Positions 13,882-17,832 of a DNA stretch of 17,832 nucleotides are shown here, in pieces. Source of the DNA: JANNAT01 sp031422555 (GTDB taxonomy: Bacteria; Pseudomonadota; Alphaproteobacteria; Rhodobacterales; Rhodobacteraceae); assembly GCA_031422555.1 (NCBI GenBank), contig JANPLZ010000162.1, forward strand, positions 1 through 17,832, in the 5' to 3' direction. A program made the translations under genes and the position numbers. The notes under the pieces were generated by a model. The model was given only the letters and a program-made list of their open reading frames with translations. It did no database searches and had not been told where the DNA came from. How positions within the stretch are numbered: position 1 is the stretch's first letter; each line of letters starts with the position of its first letter.

Positions 13882-15747
13882 GTGAGCGAAAACACCATTC
13901 GCCTGACCACAGCGCAGGCCATCATCCGCTATCTTGCAAACCAATATATCGCAATCGACGGCCAGGAAATGCGACTTTGTGGCGGTGGATTCGGTATTTT
14001 CGGGCACGGCAATGTCACCTGTCTGGGCGAAGCGCTGTACAGCGCGCGCGATCAGTTGCCGCTCTATCGCGGCCAGAATGAGCAGGGCATGGGCTTTGCA
14101 GCGGCGGGCTATGCAAAGCAATGGCTGCGTCAACGGTTCATGCTCTGCACCGCAAGTGCGGGGCCGGGTGCCGCCAATTTGCTGACCGCCGCCGCCTTGG
14201 CGCACGCCAACCGGCTGCCGATGCTGCTCTTGTGCGGTGATACTTATGTGACCCGCCTGCCCGACCCGGTTTTGCAGCAGATGGAGAATTTTGGCGATCC
14301 AACCTTTGGGGTCAACGATGCCTTCAAGCCGGTGGTGCGTTATTGGGACCGCATCACCCATCCCGCGCAGATCCTTCAGTCACTGCCCAACGCCATCGCC
14401 ACCATGCTGGACCCCGCAGATTGCGGCCCGGCCTTTTTGGGTTTGCCGCAAGATGTGCAAGGCTGGGCTTTTGATTACCCGACGGCGTGGTTCAAAAAGC
14501 ATGTGCACCGTATTCGCCGCCAGACGCCGGATGCCCGTGAGGTCGCCGATGCTGTGGCGTTGCTGAAAACCGCGCGCAAGCCGATGATCATCGCCGGTGG
14601 CGGTGTGCAATATTCCCGCGCCGTGGCAGAGTTGACCGCCTTTGCCGAAGCGCACCAGATTCCGGTCGTGGAAACCATCGCGGGCCGTGCCAACTTGCGG
14701 GCGACCCATCCGCTGAACATCGGCCCAATTGGGGTGACGGGCTCTAATTCGGCCAATGCAATTGCGGCCGAGGCGGATGTTATTCTGGCTGTCGGCACGC
14801 GGATGCAGGACTTTACCACCGGATCGTGGACCGCGTTTTCAAAAGAGGCACGCATCATCGCCGTCAACGCGGCGCGCCACGATGCGGGCAAACACATGTC
14901 GATGCCTGTGGTCGGCGACGCCAAACTGTCGCTTGATCTTTTGGGCGATCATCTGGCGGGCTATACCGCACCGCAAGTCTGGGTTGACGCGGCCAAGGGG
15001 CACCGCGCCCAATGGGATGCTTATGTCGCCCAAAACGTGGCGTCAGGCAACCGGCCTAATTCCTATGCCATGGCGATTGGTGCTGTGAACGCGGCGTGTG
15101 ATCCGCGCGACCGGGTGGTTGCCGCCGCAGGGGGCCTGCCAGCCGAGGTTACCGCAAACTGGCGCACGCTTGAGACCGGCACCGTGGACGTCGAGTTCGG
15201 CTTTTCCTGCATGGGATATGAGATTTCAGGGGCATGGGGCGCGCGGATTGCCCAAGCCGAGCGCGAACCCGACAAAGACACCATCGTCTTTATTGGCGAT
15301 GGATCTTACATGATGATGAATTCAGACATCTATTCTTCGGTGCTTAGCGAAAAAAAGCTGATCATCCTTGTGCTGGACAATGGCGGTTTTGCGGTTATCA
15401 ACAAATTGCAGAACAACTCTGGAAACCAAAGTTTTAACAACCTGTTGGCCGATTGCCCGACCATTCCACACCCGTTCGCCGTAGACTTTGCCGCCCATGC
15501 CCGGGCGCAAGGGGCCATTGCCGAAACCGTCGAAACCCCGGCAGACCTGATCGACGCATTCAAGCGCGCCAAGGCCGCGACCAAAACCACCGTTATTTGC
15601 ATGCAGGTTGATCCCTTTGAAGGTTGGACCAAAGAAGGCCATACCTGGTGGGAATGTGGCACGCCGGAAATCTCGGACGACCCAGAGGTGACGCGGGCGC
15701 ACGCAGATTGGGAAGCGTCGCGTCCCTTGCAACGAAAAGGTGTGTAA
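13882..15747 (+). CDS. iolD: 3D-(3,5/4)-trihydroxycyclohexane-1,2-dione hydrolase (ThDP-dependent)
   Basis: This 621-residue enzyme hydrolytically opens the ring of the inosose-derived dione to 5-deoxy-glucuronate. It has the three-domain fold of acetolactate-synthase-like enzymes. The N-terminal pyrimidine-binding domain carries the ThDP-activating Glu67 in GQNEQGMGFAAAGYAK. The central domain contains AVGTRMQDFTTGSWTAF. The C-terminal pyrophosphate domain carries GDGS (472-475) and the downstream Asn in LDNGGFAVINKLQ. GGGFGIFGHGNV near the N-terminus is an IolD hallmark. The GTG at 13882 is preferred, with AGGAG 10 bases ahead. The in-frame ATG at 13840 would add a basic HRNRHNRRR leader that looks untranslated. 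The stop overlaps the iolC start by one base. It is the first gene of the plus-strand iol operon, under the shared operator. Confidence 0.95.
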   Translation: MSENTIRLTTAQAIIRYLANQYIAIDGQEMRLCGGGFGIFGHGNVTCLGEALYSARDQLPLYRGQNEQGMGFAAAGYAKQWLRQRFMLCTASAGPGAANLLTAAALAHANRLPMLLLCGDTYVTRLPDPVLQQMENFGDPTFGVNDAFKPVVRYWDRITHPAQILQSLPNAIATMLDPADCGPAFLGLPQDVQGWAFDYPTAWFKKHVHRIRRQTPDAREVADAVALLKTARKPMIIAGGGVQYSRAVAELTAFAEAHQIPVVETIAGRANLRATHPLNIGPIGVTGSNSANAIAAEADVILAVGTRMQDFTTGSWTAFSKEARIIAVNAARHDAGKHMSMPVVGDAKLSLDLLGDHLAGYTAPQVWVDAAKGHRAQWDAYVAQNVASGNRPNSYAMAIGAVNAACDPRDRVVAAAGGLPAEVTANWRTLETGTVDVEFGFSCMGYEISGAWGARIAQAEREPDKDTIVFIGDGSYMMMNSDIYSSVLSEKKLIILVLDNGGFAVINKLQNNSGNQSFNNLLADCPTIPHPFAVDFAAHARAQGAIAETVETPADLIDAFKRAKAATKTTVICMQVDPFEGWTKEGHTWWECGTPEISDDPEVTRAHADWEASRPLQRKGV

Positions 15748-16724
15748 TGGGACTGGAAACGCTTGGCAGGAAAAGTTTTCTGGTGATCGGGCGGGTCGGG
15801 ATGGACTTGACCCCGACCCCGATCAACACCCGCACCAAAGATGCCAGCATGATGATGGTGGCCATTGGCGGGTCGTCGGCCAATATCGCGGCGGGCCTGA
15901 CCCGGCTGGGATGCAAGGCAGCACTAATGACCTGCGTGTCAGACGATTCCGTGGGCTGGTATTGCCTGAACCAACTGGACCAGTATGGCATCGACCGCCG
16001 CCATGTGCGCGCGATCAAGGGCGAATCCCGCACGTCGCTTGCCGTCTATGAAACACGCATCAGCGAACACCAATCGGTAATTTACCGCAACAACGCCGCC
16101 GATTTTCAGATGACCATCGCCGATGTCGAAGCGGTGGATTACCCAAGCTACGGTGCGCTGATCACCACCGGCACGGTATTTGCCGCAGAACCGTCGCGCA
16201 GTGCGGCGTTTCGCGCCGTCGATCTGGCCCGCGCCGCCGGATTGCCCATCGTGTTCGATGTGGACTACCGCCCCTATAGCTGGCCCACGGCAATCGAGGC
16301 ACAACAGGTGCTGTCGCGGGCCGGGGCGCTGTCGGATATCATCGTCGGCAATGACGAGGAATTCGGCTTTATGGCCGGGGATATCGCCAAGGGTCTGGAC
16401 ACGGCCCGCAGGCTGGCGACATCAGGTGCCAGCATTGTGGTCTATAAACTTGGGCCCGACGGCTCGATCGCTTTTGCGGGCGAAGAAGAGATCAGGACAG
16501 GGATATTCCCCGCCGATGCGGTCAAACCCACCGGGGCTGGTGACAGTTTCATGGCGGGCCTGATGACAGCCCTTGCCGAAGGCCGCCCGGTGCCCGAAGC
16601 AATCCTGCGCGGTTCGGCCTGCGCGTCGATTGTGGTGGCCCGACCCGGCTGTGCGCCCGCCATGCCAACAGCGTCCGAGCTAGAGGACTTTCTTGCCTCG
16701 CACGCCTGCACCAAAAGACATTGA
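15747..16724 (+). CDS. iolC: 5-dehydro-2-deoxygluconokinase
   Basis: This 325-residue PfkB-family kinase phosphorylates 2-deoxy-5-keto-gluconate in the inositol pathway. The N-terminal PfkB signature is VAIGGSSANIAAGLTRLG (38-55). The C-terminal signature PTGAGDSFMAGLM contains the anion hole GAGD (263-266), with Asp266 as the catalytic base. FDVDYRPYSWP is characteristic of IolC-type kinases. The ATG at 15747 overlaps the iolD stop (TAATG), which also rules out the longer frame starting at 15624. It has the usual length for single-domain IolC, without the C-terminal DUF2090 domain found fused to IolC in some proteobacteria. Confidence 0.94.
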   Translation: MGLETLGRKSFLVIGRVGMDLTPTPINTRTKDASMMMVAIGGSSANIAAGLTRLGCKAALMTCVSDDSVGWYCLNQLDQYGIDRRHVRAIKGESRTSLAVYETRISEHQSVIYRNNAADFQMTIADVEAVDYPSYGALITTGTVFAAEPSRSAAFRAVDLARAAGLPIVFDVDYRPYSWPTAIEAQQVLSRAGALSDIIVGNDEEFGFMAGDIAKGLDTARRLATSGASIVVYKLGPDGSIAFAGEEEIRTGIFPADAVKPTGAGDSFMAGLMTALAEGRPVPEAILRGSACASIVVARPGCAPAMPTASELEDFLASHACTKRH

Positions 16725-16736
16725 AAGGTTGCTTCC

Positions 16737-17579
16737 ATGCACATCGCCCCCCACGACAATCACAACAAACCGATCGTCGATATCGACAACGCGCTGGTCC
16801 CGCTGAACTATTTCAACATCATCAAACTGAAAAAGGGCGAGGCATTTGAATATCAGGTGCCGGGCTATGAGACCTGCATCGTGCCAGCTACCGGCACCGT
16901 GGATATTGAAATTGAAGGGCTGCGGTTTGCGTCCGTCGGCAATCGCGGGGCTGATGTGTGGGACGGCGAACCCGAGGGCGTTTATGCGCCCGTCGGTGCG
17001 CGGGTCACCATCATCTGCACGTCAGACGCCACCGAAACCTTCGTCGCGGGTGGGCGCTATGACAAGGTGCTGGACCCGTTCGACGTGCGCGCCGCCGACA
17101 TTGACTTTGTGCAATACGGCAGTGATGAAACCAAGACCCATCGCAAGATCAAGCATATCCTTGGCACCAGATACCACAGCCGCGTCGGCCGCCTGTTGGT
17201 CAGTGAATTGTTCACCGTGGGGCAAGGCGGCTGGTCAGGCTTTCCCAGCCACAAGCATGACACCGACCGGCTACCGCTGGAAACCCGCCACGACGAGACC
17301 TATAATTTCCGCTTTCGCCCAAATTACGGCTCGGGTCTGCAAATGCTGCAACGCGAAGATAACAAGCCCGGCGATGCCTATCATATCATGGACGGCTCGA
17401 CGATTTGCCTTGATGCGGGCTATCACCCCTGCGCCGTGCTTCCGGGGTATGAGATGTATTATTTCACGATTCTGGCGGGCCAAAGCCAGCGGCCCTTGGT
17501 GCAGTATTTCCAACCGACCCACGCGGCGCAATTGGAAACGATTCCGGGCATCAAGGATATGATCGCGAAGTTCAAATGA
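16737..17579 (+). CDS. iolB: 5-deoxy-glucuronate isomerase
   Basis: This 280-residue bicupin of the KduI/IolB family converts 5-deoxy-glucuronate to 2-deoxy-5-keto-gluconate. The second cupin holds the metal-site motif FPSHKHDTD (H172, H174), followed by Glu in RHDETYNFRF (E187) and a C-terminal His in GYHPCAVLPGY. A full-length N-terminal cupin precedes it (KKGEAFEYQVPGYETCIVPATG). GAAAGG stands ahead of the ATG, 12 bases after the iolC stop. The stop codon overlaps the next start in an ATGA arrangement, so all four plus-strand genes form one operon. Confidence 0.95.
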   Translation: MHIAPHDNHNKPIVDIDNALVPLNYFNIIKLKKGEAFEYQVPGYETCIVPATGTVDIEIEGLRFASVGNRGADVWDGEPEGVYAPVGARVTIICTSDATETFVAGGRYDKVLDPFDVRAADIDFVQYGSDETKTHRKIKHILGTRYHSRVGRLLVSELFTVGQGGWSGFPSHKHDTDRLPLETRHDETYNFRFRPNYGSGLQMLQREDNKPGDAYHIMDGSTICLDAGYHPCAVLPGYEMYYFTILAGQSQRPLVQYFQPTHAAQLETIPGIKDMIAKFK

Positions 17580-17832
17580 CCCTTGCAACCCTTTCCGATG
17601 TTCTGCAGCCCGCGCTGAAAAACGGCTATGCCGTGGCCGGTTTGGTCACCGCTGGCTGGGAAGACATGCGCGCCTATGTGGCCGCCGCCGAAGCCGAAGG
17701 CGTGCCGGTCATCTTGCAGGCCGGGCCGGGTTGCCGGGCCAACACGCCGCTGCGGCTTTTGGGTCAGATGTTCCGGCATCTGGCAGAACAGGCGTCGGTG
17801 CCGGTGGTGGCACATCTTGATCATGGCTATAC
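17576..17832 (+). CDS. Class II fructose-bisphosphate aldolase family protein, probable IolJ (partial, C-terminus off the right edge)
   Basis: The first 85 codons are present and the frame is open to the end of the window. The start is MTLATLSDVLQPALKNGYAV. The strand VPVILQAGPG takes the place of the usual 'S-x-P-V-I-I-Q-x-S' segment. HLDHGY (80-85) carries the catalytic Asp82 and the first zinc-binding His83 of class II aldolases. The family is about 280-310 residues, so most is missing. In the iol pathway the IolJ-type aldolase splits 2-deoxy-5-keto-gluconate 6-phosphate into dihydroxyacetone phosphate and malonate semialdehyde. The ATGA overlap with iolB supports that role. A glycolytic or tagatose aldolase would be the alternative. 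Confidence 0.85.
   Translation, partial: MTLATLSDVLQPALKNGYAVAGLVTAGWEDMRAYVAAAEAEGVPVILQAGPGCRANTPLRLLGQMFRHLAEQASVPVVAHLDHGY

Noticed and set aside
17580..17590. CTTGCAACCCT at the aldolase start as a third LacI operator
   Set aside because: Only one half-site (TTGCAACC) is present, inside coding sequence, without the matching second half.

Overview
The window looks like chromosomal DNA of an alphaproteobacterium, most likely the Rhodobacterales (Roseobacter/Rhodobacter type). This rests on the GC-rich codon use, the solute-importer-rich catabolic gene content and the style of the proteins. It is inference from reading, not from a search. I see no rRNA, tRNA, CRISPR array, insertion sequence, phage gene or replication origin. 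The content is two catabolic loci and a small regulator/methyltransferase pair, with no clear sign of a new defence or mobile system.

Region 1 (1-3264, all minus strand, transcribed right to left): a GntR/FCD regulator, a DapA-superfamily lyase/deaminase, a periplasmic amino-acid-type binding protein and the start of its permease, which runs off the left edge. The DapA-like protein resembles the 1-pyrroline-4-hydroxy-2-carboxylate deaminases of hydroxyproline catabolism. A well-formed promoter with a palindrome over its -35 box (TTGTCGACAA, 2536-2545) sits in front of the DapA-like gene and is the best candidate target of the GntR protein.

Region 2 (3265-4471): one conserved-looking but unrecognised 152-residue protein, a possible overlapping Cys/His-rich 75-residue protein, and about 400 bases without a convincing gene. 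Region 3 (4472-6335): a LysR regulator divergent from a class I SAM-dependent methyltransferase, with a 12-bp palindrome between them.

Region 4 (6450-17832): a large inositol utilisation locus. A CUT2-type ABC importer (binding protein, permease, single-domain ATPase; minus strand) is divergent from a LacI-family regulator. Then come two Gfo/Idh/MocA dehydrogenases flanking an IolE/IolI/MocC-type TIM-barrel protein (minus strand). Divergent from these is iolD-iolC-iolB-aldolase (plus strand, with start/stop overlaps at D/C and B/aldolase), cut by the right edge. Together they would import an inositol, oxidise it to an inosose, dehydrate it, open the ring (IolD), isomerise (IolB), phosphorylate (IolC) and cleave it (IolJ-type aldolase). 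iolA is not in the window.

The clearest non-coding signal is a near-identical 16-bp palindrome, TTGCAACCGGTTGCAA, in both divergent promoter regions of this locus (13781-13796 perfect; 9480-9495 with one mismatch). It is the obvious operator for the LacI protein. Other structure includes stem-loops just after both binding-protein genes and before their permease genes, and a 13-bp-stem hairpin inside the 3' end of the lacI gene, where it meets a convergent dehydrogenase gene with overlapping stop codons.
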